Shown: positions 9,832 to 21,934, numbered from the stretch's first letter. The stretch is 41,668 nucleotides of DNA from Gymnopus androsaceus JB14 (GCA_009733575.1 ML769853.1:1-41668), one strand, 5' to 3'. Numbers and translations are program-made. The notes: generated by a model not told the origin, from the sequence alone.

Positions 9832-10431
9832 TTATTCAGCATCTCCGTTGCTATTACCGTTGCCCTCACCATTGCTAGAGCCATTGCCATCACCATTGCT
9901 ATTGCCATTGACCTCACCACTGCTATTTCCATTTCCCTTGCCATTGCTATTGTTATTGTTGCCATTGCTGTGCTGTTGCTGTTGTCAGTGCCGGTACCTC
10001 CCTGACCAATGGCAGATGACTTTGCGCTTGCAGCAAATGCATTCAAGTCAGCATAGTCATATATCTGGGAAGGAACAATGTCAGGCCCAGCGGTTCTAGA
10101 AAGGCAGAAAGGAATGAGTGTCAAACAATAATAATGAAGTTACTCACAATATTGCTTCATAGAACTCAGTTTGTAAGAGGTCAACATAGTCAGCTGACAG
10201 CTCCTGGAGATTTGCCATTGTATTTGTCATGGCACGGTGGCTATTCACAAACATTAGAAAGGGAGTAACATAATAATTGGACATGAAGACTTCACTGGCT
10301 GGCCAGATTGGTAGCTGAGATGATGATCCATCCTATAACCAAATGTGTATTCATGTAGAACATGGCCTATCTTTGTACATCACAAGAGCAGTGAGCATGT
10401 AAACAAACTTATTGATCAATTCAGACATACC
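9832..10431 (-). CDS. Unrecognised gene, 3' part (two full exons and the end of a third)
   Basis: Exon-like pieces on the minus strand: an exon ending near 10431 (donor GTATGT), an exon 10333-10148 (reads LPIWPASEVFMSNYYVTPFL and QELSADYVDLLQTEFYEAIL), a 52-nt GTGAGT...CTAG intron and a last exon 10095-9832. The last exon starts TAGPDIVPSQIYDYADLNAF and has an Asn/Gly-rich tail ending SNGDAE-stop; a one-base shift is needed to enter the tail frame. The 5' end is cut by the duplication at 10447. The family is not recognised. Spliced frame continuity supports a real or recently real gene; the exon at 11505-11736 may be its upstream part. Confidence 0.5.
9840..9990. repeat. Imperfect trinucleotide-type repeat coding an Asn/Gly/Ser tail
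   Basis: Variants of TTGCCATTGCTATTACC repeat here. On the minus strand they code the Asn/Gly-rich end of the unrecognised gene. Repeat slippage explains the frame change inside this exon. Confidence 0.8.
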
Positions 10432-10447
10432 AAAACAACAATCATGA

Positions 10448-11418
10448 TGTGACATTTTTGCCACATGATAGGCTATATTGGCTCTTGTTCCAAGTGACAA
10501 ATATCATAAGGAGCCAATCACTTGTTGTTGGTACTCCTGGTATCTTTTGGGATCAACAGGACCATCATATTTAGAATGCTGATATCCTGCTGGTAGTGGA
10601 GTCCATGCTACTTTGATGTTTGTTAATTTAAAGCACTTTATAGTCTTTTTAAGATATTCTGACTGATCTAAGGTCAAATGCCACTTAGATCTGTCATGCC
10701 GGATGCACATGCCTAAGAACTCCTGTGCTGCACCCAAGTTGTGGCACTCCCAAGATTGCATAAATTTACACTTTTTGCACATGACAAGTTCTTTGTCATT
10801 TCCCATGCATCTGCAAAAGTACCCTATTGCCTAGGGAAATTTAAGTCAAACCCAGGTACCTTCAGTGTGCCTGGGACACCCAGAGAGCCCAGGCTCCCTA
10901 AGCTCCCTGAGAGTCCCAAGGGACACCCCCCATTTCCTATGGGGACTAGGGTTATCCAAGAGAGACTTAAAGGTCCCTTGTTGAATTTTAGTTGTCCAAA
11001 TGGAAGGGCAGACTTAACCTGAAAGTAACACAGGGAGCCAATGCTGGCCCAAGGGAAATAACAAGTCTATTGAAGACACTTTCGTATGGCCTGAATATTG
11101 CCAAGGCTACTCTGTTGGCACCCTATCAGAGCCTAAGGCTAGCAAAAAACACTAAGAACATTCAAACAAATTATGCTGAAACCAACTTTATGATCCTCCA
11201 GAGACAAGCAAGGACTCCTCAAGGTTGCTATGCTGCTTTTGAAGGCTTCTGCACTCAACAGAGGAGGGATTACAGAGTGAATAGAGGTATTTTCTGGGTC
11301 TCTGAAAAACATTCATTATGTATTTCAAGTGATCTTGAATGCATTGGGTGATATGTTTATTTGCCATCGGAAATTCTGGGGCGTCCTGGGGGTATTCCTG
11401 GTTATCCCTAGGGTATTC
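10448..11418. repeat. 971-bp duplication, second copy
   Basis: This is the partner of 8505-9475, 1943 bp downstream in the same orientation. It includes the Copia-B RT remnant at 10448-10806 (minus strand), identical in protein sequence to the first copy. It stops at 11418, where a different sequence begins. Confidence 0.95.
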
Positions 11419-11504
11419 GGCAATGAACGGACTCAGTGGCAGCCTTTCCTTGAAGAGATTGAATAAGATTTCTTTTTGGAACAAAAAAACAACCAAGAAC
11501 ATAC

Positions 11505-11736
11505 CTGCTACTGTTGTTGTTTTGTTCATCTGGCTATTTGAGCGACTCCCACCTCCTATAACAACAGATGTAAGGGGTTTCAACACTTCACCACTCGATT
11601 GCATCTTCAACTTCTTAGAAGGTTGCAAAGAGTTGCCATCGCTTATATGCTTCCTGGGAGGCTGAGAAGAATTTTCCGCATCATGCTTTTGCAAGCATGA
11701 GTTGGGTAAGTTGGGTTTGATAGTCTGTGTGTTCAA
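11505..11736 (-). CDS. Unrecognised exon with donor site
   Basis: A hydrophilic open frame on the minus strand, rich in Ser, Lys and Gln (QPSKKLKMQSSGEVLKP), ends ...TTTVAG directly at a GTATGT donor (11504-11499). No domain is recognised. Reading past the donor only runs into the repeat. The true upstream end is unknown, and the start at 11736 is just the first Met. It lies inside the segment 11419-12459 that interrupts the repeat, partly lost in the gap. Confidence 0.4.
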
Positions 11737-11837
11737 TTGCTTTCGAAGGTTTCTTCAGCTTCTGAGAGATAGCATGATGAGTAGAATGTACAGAGGACAA
11801 GTCAAAATGAACTGATGTTTATACCCATCTCATTATG

Positions 11838-11902
11838 TCTCAACTGTTCATGGCTTGACTGTTCATGACTCAACTGTTCATGACTTGACTATTCAATACT
11901 CA
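11838..11902. repeat. Short tandem repeat
   Basis: CAACTGTTCATGRCTTGACT-type units repeat with a period of about 30 bp, about two and a half copies. No function is evident. Confidence 0.7.
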
Positions 11903-11945
11903 GTTCAATATATTGTCTGGTAGCTATATTTACTCTGCATGTTGG

Positions 11946-12459
11946 NNNNNNNNNNNNNNNNNNNNNNNNNNNNNNNNNNNNNNNNNNNNNNNNNNNNNNN
12001 NNNNNNNNNNNNNNNNNNNNNNNNNNNNNNNNNNNNNNNNNNNNNNNNNNNNNNNNNNNNNNNNNNNNNNNNNNNNNNNNNNNNNNNNNNNNNNNNNNNN
12101 NNNNNNNNNNNNNNNNNNNNNNNNNNNNNNNNNNNNNNNNNNNNNNNNNNNNNNNNNNNNNNNNNNNNNNNNNNNNNNNNNNNNNNNNNNNNNNNNNNNN
12201 NNNNNNNNNNNNNNNNNNNNNNNNNNNNNNNNNNNNNNNNNNNNNNNNNNNNNNNNNNNNNNNNNNNNNNNNNNNNNNNNNNNNNNNNNNNNNNNNNNNN
12301 NNNNNNNNNNNNNNNNNNNNNNNNNNNNNNNNNNNNNNNNNNNNNNNNNNNNNNNNNNNNNNNNNNNNNNNNNNNNNNNNNNNNNNNNNNNNNNNNNNNN
12401 NNNNNNNNNNNNNNNNNNNNNNNNNNNNNNNNNNNNNNNNNNNNNNNNNNNNNNNNNNN
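11946..12459. other. Assembly gap (514 N)
   Basis: This is a run of N. Open frames across it are meaningless. The repeat that stops at 11418 resumes right after the gap, which suggests the assembler failed in repeated sequence. Confidence 1.
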
Positions 12460-12719
12460 ATGGGGCATTCCTGGGTATCCCTATAAACACCTGCAAGGAC
12501 TTGATGTTATCATCTGATTGAATGGATGTATTATTGGTTTTTTCTCGGAGATCTGTGTATAATGCCTAATGCAACCTCCTGCAGTATATGTATGCACTAA
12601 AATACCTTCAAAGCAATATTGATTGCCCAAAGATGTAATCTTGTAAGCTTTGATTCATTGTAATCAAAGAATTAATTGGTTCAAAATAAGGCATTCATAT
12701 TATAACATTTCGAAGCAGC
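12460..12719. repeat. Third partial copy of the 9466-9725 repeat
   Basis: It starts GGGCATTCCTGGGTATCCC right after the gap and follows 9466-9725 to about 12719. It places a repeat boundary at the gap edge. Confidence 0.88.
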
Positions 12720-12813
12720 TATTATGGTTGAATGTGAGGCATTCATAAGGTATGTATGGTATGATTTGCTCGGTTCGATTATTGGTATCAGCACTACTAT
12801 TGTGATGATGAGT

Positions 12814-13045
12814 GACGAATATCGTTTTACTGGGACTAAAGATGGTACGTTGATTCTTTATATACTTGGCATATAGACTCATGCATATACGCAATAGGCA
12901 TCTGTGTAGTGGAAATCATATGGCTCATCTCAATACAGGGTTTTACACCTCCACTGTACACAAAGAATAACTGGTACAAGACATCACAATCATTAGCCTT
13001 GATCATTTAAATTATCCTGCTTGTCAAATTCTAAATTGTACCGAA
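12814..13045 (+). pseudogene. Copia integrase-region fragment (Copia-A relative)
   Basis: The plus strand reads FTGTKDGT, then FTPPLYTKN and, after a frame change, LDHLNYPACQIL and CTECSKGQF. These match the Copia-A blocks before the integrase (FTGTKDGTRLYHLD, FTPPLYTK, LDHLNYPACQ). The middle part is deleted. The orientation is opposite to Copia-A. It abuts the Plavaka transposase end at about 13050-13080. Confidence 0.8.
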
Positions 13046-14283
13046 TGTTCCAAGGGCCAGTTTGTGAGGGAAATCTCTCTTCCTCTTTTTACAAAAAATG
13101 ACTCACATCTATCAAGAGTATTATTAGTAGTCCAAGACGGATCCCACTTGGCTCTGCTGGGAGTGAGCATGCAGCTTTGTTGAATATCTGTGAGGTAAAC
13201 GATTGCGCCCCGGTCTTGATATTTAGAATCCTTTGAAGGCTGGACACGGTACATGCCTGTGTCCGAGTCAGGTGAAGCAAAGTTAGTGAACCAAGTAATG
13301 TAAGCCAATGGCTCTGTTGGCCATTCCATAGGTGCATCTTCAGGAAAACTGTTCCAAGTAACAGTCATAGGTAGGTGGAAAATGACTCTCAGCCTGGCCA
13401 CTCTGCAATCTGGTATCATTAGTTTCTGGTAGAAACAGAGAAATGCATACACCACCATACTAGAGCAGTTGACTGTGCATCATTGCTGACCATTACAATG
13501 AGAGTATCAAATTGTGGAATGTGTGAGCACCTGGAGACAGGAATGGCCTTAACAGTTTCTTGTATGTTGTCCAATTCATCATTGAATAGATTGCTCAGTG
13601 AGAGCTTGTACTGGTGCCAGACATCCAATGGGAGGGTACCAGTAAGTGCCTGTCAGTCTGGAGCTCGGTGCCCAGGGAGAAGAAAGGTATTCAAGAACAG
13701 CTTCAAATGGGCTAGGAATCCTGGAGCAACATGTGAGATGAGGATTTGTGCCAAACTTTTCTTTGGCTCTGTGGGATATTTTGCCAAGATTATCTGTCCT
13801 GTTATTTGTGTAGAGGCATTATAACCTTTTCTAACTTGATTAGATTTCTTTGCAACATCAAAAACCATATTCTCCTCTGTGTTTGTCCCCGCATCCTCAC
13901 CATCTCTGTGGAGCTCCTCTTCTGCACTTCCAGCATTTTCACTCTCGAATTCATCCAGCCAAGATCTGCAGAAATCATATGACACAATCTTTTCCTGCCT
14001 GGAGACCCATTTGACCATTTGAGGGAAATGATCACACTTGTTGCTGGCTTTCCAGCCTTCCTTGGCAAAGTCAATGTGTAAACATTCAAACATCTCCATG
14101 TTGTAGTTGTCAGTGGTGCCAAGCCAGTGAATGGATTTGATAAAATGAAGGAGAGAATGAAACTTGAGGATATTAAATCCTCTCGAATGTCTTTCCGAAT
14201 GAAATATGACCAGTATTTGTGCCAGTTGTCTAACTCTTCTTGTAGATAGTGCAGTGTTTCTTCATCATGTGAAGGATACTGAG

Positions 14284-15101
14284 TAGGGTTCTAAAGTGCG
14301 GTGCAGTTCGGTTTTTAGAGCCATTTTTAGACAACCGGAAACTGCACCGGTGCTAAAAATACTCAATTTTGGCAAACCTTGCACTGCACTGCAGTTCTAA
14401 GTTGCACCGGTGCAAGTTCAGTGCAGTTATGCAGTTTGCACCAGTTCTGCAGCTAATCAGTGCAAACTGGTGCAGAACCGGTTCAAACTGCAGTTCCAGT
14501 AGCTTCAAAAAATTAACAACTTGTATATTTACTACAAAAATATATTAAAGAGGTCATTCCAGTAAGTAAAGGTTGCTACTACTATTGATACTAGTATTTG
14601 GTAGCAATATTTATCAGTACTTAGTGAGCATAAGTGACTGTAACTTGTAGGTATTAGTATTAATATGTGCTCATAAGTACTCACTGTATACTACTACTGG
14701 TTGGTAAGTATTGGTATTAATATAAGTATGCTCATAAGTACTTACTGTATACTACTACTAGTTAGTAAGTAATCACTGTAAGTAAGTATTGTAACAGTAA
14801 GCATGGAAACTCAAGTAAAATACCTACTATAGTACTGATAAGTACTGTAAGTAAACACTGTAAGTAAATACTTACCATACTACAAGTATATACACACTTA
14901 CTTAGTATGGAAATTGCACCAGTGCACCACCGGTTTGCACCGGTTTTTATCGGTTATTTGAATTTTCAAATTCTAGAAAACCGAGAACTGCACTGCAGTG
15001 CAACCACTGCACCGGTGCAATGTTTTTTTATCTGCACCGCAGTTCAGTGCAGTGCAGTTGGCGGTTTTTAAGCAGTTAATGAACCGCACTTTTAAACCCT
15101 A
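14284..15101. mobile_element. 818-bp hAT-type element in the Plavaka gene
   Basis: The ends are TAGGGTTCTAAAGTGCGGT and, on the other strand, TAGGGTTTAAAAGTGCGGT. ATACTGAG is at 14276-14283 and 15102-15109, an 8-bp duplication. Just inside both ends are many copies of GCACCGGTGCA-like palindromes and CTGCACTGCAGT. The middle (14520-14900) is AT-rich with AGTAAGTA-type runs and no coding frame. Removal rejoins IHLTQY to PSHDEETLHYLQEELDNW in the transposase. Confidence 0.95.
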
Positions 15102-15589
15102 ATACTGAGTGAGATGGATGAAGCTGAGTAGACTCCTGCAGGCTTTGATGCCTTCAGATTCAATCTTCCCAATCAAACAAGAAAGCAAAATCCTTGTGAG
15201 ATGCTTCCATTCAGTTCCCGAGACTTGAGCTAGTTCCAATATCCCATTCTTGAAATGGCATACTCCACAGGCTGGTGGAAGACATTGAATCCTGGCATCC
15301 AACTCGTCCTCTCTCATTACCTCCTGCACCCACCCAATAAAATGCTTTAGCACTCCCTGGTACAGTTGATGAAGTATATCAGGAGAGATGCAACAGTGGA
15401 TGTCCACGCAAGGGAAACCAACCCAGAAAGGGTCATAATTTCCACCGGCAATATCACTTTCCATGCATGTGGTGTGTACACTCTTACGGCTCCCTCAACA
15501 AAAAGCTGTGCATGCCTCCCGGATAACTCCCTCTGTCCATCTCTGTTTCTGCACTTCACTTGGACTAAATTCTTGGAGTTCATCAGCTT

Positions 15590-16135
15590 TAGTGTTGCCA
15601 ATCGCTTGCTATTGCTTGCTCCTGCTCGGCTCAAGCGGCTCAGCCGTATCTATTGACTCAGTCCGGCTCTGAGCCGACTTAGTCGCGACTCGAGCCACTA
15701 ACCCCATATCATTTTGTGCTCAAGATTCTGGTGGCGAGCAAAGCATCCTCTCTTCATAGAAAGTATTCTATAGCAATAACTAAGCACAATATTCATTGAT
15801 TTTAGCTTAAAATTCAACACATTGTGTATTTTGGTTGCATACCTTGTACTGTCACAGTACTGGTAGAACCAGCTACAATACTAACCACATCCAGAATTCA
15901 AACAGTTTTTGCTACATTATGGGGCACACTATGCCTTGACAGTCTTAGTGTACATGTTCTAGGACATACTGAAGCAAAACCAAGCAAAGAAACATCTGGA
16001 AAAAAATCTATATTTTGTATGACTCAAACCACAGCAAGCCGTGAGAGTCGTTGAGCCGTTAGCGCTTAATGGCTTGGCTACATGTGACTTAACTCCGGCT
16101 TTAGCCGGCTTGGAGCCGAGCAATTGGCAACACTA
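15590..16135. mobile_element. 546-bp hAT-type element in the Plavaka gene
   Basis: TAGTGTTGCCAAT inverted ends are flanked by ATCAGCTT at 15582-15589 and 16136-16143 (8-bp duplication). The subterminal parts are rich in AGCCG/CGGCT motifs. No transposase frame was seen. It sits between the QKAD and ELQEFSPSEVQ stretches of the transposase. Confidence 0.94.
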
Positions 16136-16210
16136 ATCAGCTTTTTGTCAACATTGCAGACATGTCCCACTCTTTGTGCAAGTAATGAGACATTGCTTTG
16201 GGTAGTCCAC

Positions 16211-18303
16211 TGATAGGCCAATTTTTCAGCTAAAGCTGAAACTGTACAGAATTGATAATCCTAGATTCTGTATCATACGCAATATGGTTATACCAAGAAC
16301 TATAGTGAGCCCAAGCTGATAGTTGAAGTCTATTGAGAGTCTATTGTACTCTAGAGATTGCAGAGTGATGGTACACATTAATGGTATCTCACTTAACTTT
16401 GTGAATGCATCTCGTTCCAAGTCCTATGCATTGTATGGTATAGCAAGTCAAGCTTGGTGGATATCGAGTTGATGAGCAAGGCTATTCCGAGCCCACATAT
16501 AATTATTACCAGGCTAGACAATCAAAAGACATACCTAAGGGATTGAAGTTTCCAAGGCAGCACTTGGTGCAGCCCAACGGGTTGGTTATACAAAATTTAC
16601 AATGTTACTCTGCCAAGATGAAAACTCTTGACCAGATGAAGGCTTGCCTAGGCAATCTTGTCGCAGAATGTCTGGTAGCTCCGGCCCGGAGCTGCCGCAA
16701 TGAATGGAAACGCTCCCGTGATGTCACAAGTCATTGACCAAGATGATAAAAGCATCATTGATGACAGAATCATCTAGGCAAGCTAAACTCTCCGAGACCA
16801 AATCTTGTACTAGCTGGATGCCCGAGGCTCAGTTAGGACTCTGAGGCAAGTGTAATGGATGGGGTGTTTTTGGGTTGCGCATTGCTAGGGGATGCTGAGG
16901 TATACCTGCCATGGCATCACCAATGCGGCCACCTGATCAACCTCATCACAATCACTCTTAGAGCAAGGAATGACTAGGAAACATTCCTGTCTGAGCTTCA
17001 GTGTTGTTCCAAGATCCATGTGCTACAAGGCATCTAGGCTTGAGTCTACACAGAACTAGGCATAATGTCTAGCTTGCTATTGGTGAGGCAAAGATGGATA
17101 TACTTCCGAGGGCTGTTCATGGAATGTTTTGACCACCATAGAACTTCACCAAGTCATAAATTTGGAGGACCTGCACAGTTTCTGAGGCAAAAGAAAGTGA
17201 CTCAAGTTCATCTAGGACCAAATTCCAAGCATTGCCATTCTGAGTTATGGATTTCCCCAAGATTAGGTGTGCCGAGATGATTTATTGAGGAAGATTATTT
17301 ATTATTTTACATTTATGGACATATCTCAATCTCTTTCATATTATTTCTTTGTTTTAGTATTTTTCCGAGATGTACCAGTATATAAGGGTAGCTACATTCT
17401 ACGTGGCAATCCAAGTTAGACTTGATACCTGAAATGCAGTTCTATCTTAGGACCAGACGTGTCTGCATCGTCCTCTACAACCTTTGAAACGGGTGGCCTT
17501 CTTGTAATCTCGATAATACTGAGGCAACTCATTCTACTTCCTGGCTATTAAATTGAGCATTCCTGGTTTTCATCTTGAAGAGAGGTCACATCAGTCTTAG
17601 GACCACAGGTGGAGCCTAACATGCACACCTCAACAAGCCTGTTGTTGATTAGGAAGGTCTTGGACCCAAGTGTCGGCTTGGTCTAGTTTTAGGGAGGAAG
17701 CTTCTCAGAGTGTTATGTACCTAGCTTTACCAACAGATTCTACCTCTTGCCCACTCTTCACTGAGTGTGTTAAAAATGCCTACTTGAGTGACTTGCGCAG
17801 TGGTTGTATAAGCTTGTTAGGTAACTCGCAGGATTCCCTGAGAGTTGGAGTATCATTGCGTGGCAACGTAAAGGCTCCCAAGATACACTAAGTTGTTTGT
17901 TGAGTCGGTATACTTGACCCATGCTTGGGTATTTCACCTTGGATATGCAAAGTTATTTGTTGAGTTGGCATACTTGACCCATGCCTTGGTGTTTGTGCAG
18001 ATACGCAAAGTTATTTCTTGAGTTGGTGTACTTGACCCATGCTTTGGTGTTTGCTTTCCCCCTTGATTAGTTCAGTGTGTTGTCGTACATTCGTTGGCCT
18101 TTCAAAAACCTTCCTCCAAATACAAACCTTGTTCATTCACACTGTCTGTGCCACTGTCAAGTGCTTTTCTCTTCGAATCAATTAGTAGTCAAGGGAACCT
18201 TTGACAACCTCCTTCCTCACATTAAATTAAACCTTTTGGATTGAATCTGATTGGGGTGATTGTTGTTTGGTTGGTTTTCATACCCAGCACAAATCTAACT
18301 CAT
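16211..18303. mobile_element. ~2.1-kb insertion of unknown class in the Plavaka gene
   Basis: The transposase reads ...ILSAYVAV down to 18304 and resumes DYPKQCL at 16207, so the bases between are inserted. CAC is present on both sides (16208-16210 and 18304-18306). The ends are TGATAGG...AACTCA(T) without clear inverted repeats, which would fit a solo LTR with an imperfect short duplication, but this is not proven. It contains three 59-bp tandem units at 17882-18057. No convincing coding frame was seen inside. Confidence 0.7.
17882..18057. repeat. Three tandem 59-bp units
   Basis: Each unit carries CAAAGTTATTT-like sequence, TTGAGTTGG and ACTTGACCCATGC. The units are 17882-17940, 17941-17999 and 18000-18057, with about 10-15% differences. 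They lie inside the insertion 16211-18303. Confidence 0.9.
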
Positions 18304-19849
18304 CACCGCAACATAAGCTGACAGGATTGGATATACTCTCCTCACTGCACCATCACCTCCAACCATCCCTACCCCAGGTCCATCAGGTTTTCCCATGGCT
18401 TTGAGAGGCTCAAGGATGGTCACCATTGACCTGTGAAACAGCTTGTAATTCCATACTCAAAGTCCCATTTTTGGTTAGACCATCTGAGTGTTTGTCAACA
18501 GAAAGGTAAGTGATCAAAATGCAGGCTCTGGCACTGGGCTTGTGTCTGAGAGATTTTGGGAGATTTCCGATAGTAAGGTATACGGGGTAAGCTGATCTAT
18601 TTCCAGAGAATTGAGTGAGTCTCGTTTTGTCTGATGCAATGATCACAGGGGCCAGAGTTCCTCCAACTGGAAGCACTTCCTTTAACAAAGGTTTAGCTGT
18701 GGAACAAGGAGCAATCTGAATGCATACCTGCACTGCATTCCACAGCCCTCTGGTCCACATCTCATTATAGATCCATTGTTCCTTGATTTGCATTTTTCCT
18801 CGAAATATTCTGACTGGCTTATAAACAAGGTGCTTTGCAAATGCAGGATTTCCCCAAAGAGCCTTAAAAGAGCCTTGATTGCTTTGATAGGATTTTGATG
18901 ATGGATTGTAAAGTACTCATTGGGTTGATCTTTGAAAGAAAGTTGTTTTGTGAACCAAGGTCCACACTGGTCTGGTATAGAGTCCACAGTTTTGAGCATG
19001 GATTGTATACTTCAGAAGGATAGCCCTAGCTTCTCCTTGACCTGAAGCAAGTGTCAATACATTGCTCTGGAAAATGGGACAATTATTACCTGAGGGATAT
19101 TCATAAGGTGATCAAATGACTTCTGCAAGATCTTCTCCTTCACTGCCCATTGTGCCATTTCCCAGTCAACTCAGCTGCTGAATGGTGCATACTCTTTACC
19201 AGTGGCAGTCCCTGTAGCAAACAGAGATTTCCAGCAAGTAAGAATTGTTGGTTCATGCCTAGAAACTTGACCAGCAGTTGGGTGCCATCTATCCATTCAT
19301 TCATCATCATCATCATCATCATCATCAACAAGAATACGATGCATCCGTTGGTTTGCAGCAGTGTTCCGTGAATGGTCCAGGACCAGCTTCGACCTCTGCC
19401 ACGTCGAAGTCCAGGTCTGGTAAGAAATTGAAAGCCTCTGGTAATTCATTTAAATCAAGGTTGCCCAGTGCGTGCACAGCCACTGCTAAGGGCCCCGCTT
19501 TTATATTGACATTGGTCTTGTAATCCTCTACCAACAACTCTTGTTCACTGATAATGCCATGCTCATTGTTGGAGTTGTTGGAATCTACATCCATTTTCCG
19601 GGATGAAGGTAAATCATCCTGATCCACATTGTTAGTGTGGATGTATGGCTCCTCCGGAACATGAAAATGCATGAAGTCACCAGCAGCAGAAGTAGCAGAT
19701 TGCATGGTCGCAGAAAACTGATCAACCACATTTTGTTGCTGTTGTTGAAGGTACTACTGGTGAGGAGCATCCCTCTTCAGTTGAGTATGGCTTGTGTGAT
19801 CTTGGGGTCTATGGAAGGGCTTGTTGCAGACAGGGCACTGGTAAGACAT

Positions 19850-21219
19850 TGGAGTTGCATGTGTGCATATGCAACAAAGCCTTATATGCATTTGATTAGG
19901 AAAAAATACACGGTATTTTCTGGACTAGAAAAAGAATGCATGCTTGAGATGAAGATAAACATAGTTGTATTTATTGCCATATTGCATGCTAGAGGTGCAG
20001 ATGCTACCCTGATTGCTGAGTGACTCAGTGAGAGAAACTTTCCAAAGAGGTTTGAAAGGGAAGAGTGAATTTGGATGTCAGAGCCCACAGGAGGGAAACT
20101 TCAAAAGAAACAGAGAGCCATGACCAGAGGGGTCTAAATTAAGAGACCTGGAAAAGTACTCAGTCCAGTGGTCATTGAAGAGCATACCTATCTCATGTGT
20201 TCCTTTTGCCATGAGCTCCACACTTGAACTTCAGAAGAAATGAGGCTGCAGAGGCTTGAACAATTAAATGAATCATCCTCCCTGTCTCTTCATTCTACAC
20301 AGCTCCATGACCTAAAAGACATAGGTATTCGGAAAAAATACATAAGCAAAACTAAGCATAAAAAACATACCTTTTTTGGAAAAACCATGGTAGAGTTATA
20401 TACAAGCAGCAGCATTGGTTCAAAGACAAGGCTGAGAGAATGATACTGAGCTGCATCCTTCCAAATGTCTCTTAAAAATCACCAAAGTTGATGGAGAGAC
20501 TCTTTAACATCTTAAATATAGTCTCCCAAAATCTGGGAGTCATCCATTGAGAACTGCAAAAGTGTTTCTATATAGACTTTTTTTTTTAACTATAGTACTG
20601 GTTTCATTTTGTGCTACATCTCAGCACCATTGGAAGGCACGGCAGAATGGCAGAAAACATAAGCACTAACAAGACACGTGCTTGTTGAGACAATGCTTGT
20701 TCATGTTTGGCTTCACTAGCTTATTGTCACCTGCTCATTTGCACAAGCACATGGATTATCAACCCCTGTTGACAGCAGTCGCATAAAGATATAACATAGT
20801 GTGTTGCCTTCCAACACCTCTGTAGAGTCCATAAAATTAGATGTGCATTTAGATTGTGTGGTCAAGTGCTTAGTTGTGGAGATTATGACCCATGGTGCTG
20901 CAATAACAAAGGCCGCAAGGAGTGCAATGCTGTGTAGAGTAATGTACTGTCAAAAGAGAATTGGCTTGTTCTATTTTGAATGAGCTTTGGTTTAAGAACA
21001 GATAAACAGTCACAAACCCTTGCAACACCCAAAAACCCAAAGAGCTGTACAGCTGCTGTGACCAAGCAAATGATCCCAAGCAAATGAAGGGGTTGCCGCA
21101 CCCACAACTGGGGAAATTGAGCATTGAGCTTGATGAAATGAGAAGTGCAAGAAAAAAAAACATCACTATAGAAAAAGTTTTGTAGTTTTAACAGATGGCT
21201 CCCGGATTTTGGAAGCCAT
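19850..21219. other. No supported gene
   Basis: Upstream of the Plavaka start I see no coding region I can defend. Small open frames (20240-20443, 20801-20983, 20870-21166) lack recognisable domains. A possible minus-strand exon end with a GTATGC donor lies near 20190, and a T11 run lies at 20578-20588. The Plavaka 5' terminal inverted repeat should be here or just beyond, but I could not pair it with a partner near 13050. Confidence 0.5.
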
Positions 21220-21227
21220 ATTTAAGA

Positions 21228-21815
21228 TAGGCTCTCACGTATCCGTAGCTACGTATACGCCGTAAAATACGTGACCGTTCCGTACCGTCTCAGATTTTTG
21301 GTCATGGACCGTACGTATCTGGTACGTAATTCCGTATTTTACCGTACGTATACGGAATACGGCCGTACTACGGAGGCTACAGGGAAAGTTTTAATAAAAC
21401 TGTTGTATTAAAGTGATCATTGAGCTACATACACTACATACATAGTATAGTGTACCAGTCACTTCTGCTCGATTTTGTGCTTCCAATCTTCAGGTTTTGG
21501 TGAGGATTGACCCAGTCACAGTGTGACAGATGTGCTATCCATGTCTGTGTAGCGTTCTTAAGGTGATTATCCTGACTTCATACAAAATATTTACTGACTC
21601 TCACAGTAGCAATTGTACCTCTTACAGGTGCATTATATGAATTAAAAAATGGTACTTGAATAATTGTTTGAAACTCCGTACCGTATCCGTATACGCCGTA
21701 TTTTGCGTACCGTACGTAGAGCAAAAATCGAACCGTATTCGCGTACCGTAGCTGCTCCGTACCGTATCACGGAAATTTTCACCGTACCGTATACGGTACG
21801 TACGGTGAAGAGCCT
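21228..21815. mobile_element. 588-bp hAT-type MITE full of CCGTA/TACGG motifs
   Basis: The inverted ends are TAGGCTCT...; ATTTAAGA is at 21220-21227 and 21816-21823 (8 bp; one A is ambiguous). Both ~140-bp subterminal parts are packed with CCGTA, TACGG and CGTACGTA in both orientations, while the middle (21390-21660) is ordinary AT-rich DNA. There is no coding capacity. Clustered short motifs next to the ends are what hAT transposases bind. Confidence 0.93.
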
Positions 21816-21934
21816 ATTTAAGATGTTACAGTGTTTTTTTCCTGACTTTGGCAATTTTTAAGAGACATTTAAAAGGATACCAGAGGGGACCAATGAGACC
21901 CTTCAAAATGGTGGAGAAGTGCAATGAGCACTTA

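Larger units (their letters stand above)
13080..19849 (-). pseudogene. Plavaka-type transposase gene with three insertions
   Basis: DNA transposase of the Plavaka family (basidiomycete cut-and-paste elements). The start ATG at 19849 gives MSYQCPVCNKPF, an N-terminal zinc finger. An acidic stretch coded by a GAT run follows (~19300), then conserved blocks: PCSTAKPLLKEVLPVGGTL, FSGNRSAYPVYLTIGNLPKS (18400-18793), DYPKQCLITCTKSGTC (~16150-16207) and DILHQLYQGVLKHFIGW (~15330). C-terminal blocks lie at 14099-13653 and 13458-13080. Insertions at 14284-15101, 15590-16135 and 16211-18303 split it. Several frameshifts and stops (TGA after LQC, stop after ACTAFC) remain after removing them, so it is dead. 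Terminal repeats of the element were not identified. Confidence 0.9.

Noticed and set aside
11905..12521. Four open frames of 187-202 codons
   Set aside because: They run through the N gap and consist of unknown residues.
16851..18313. A Gypsy-like LTR from TGTAATGG to CGCAACA, or one from 16237
   Set aside because: The bases CGCAACATAAGC belong to the Plavaka coding sequence (AYVA), so the insertion ends earlier; no matching 5-bp duplication was found for those borders.
19140..19331. Poly-Met open frame on the minus strand
   Set aside because: It is a CAT/GAT microsatellite; in the transposase frame it codes an acidic Asp run.
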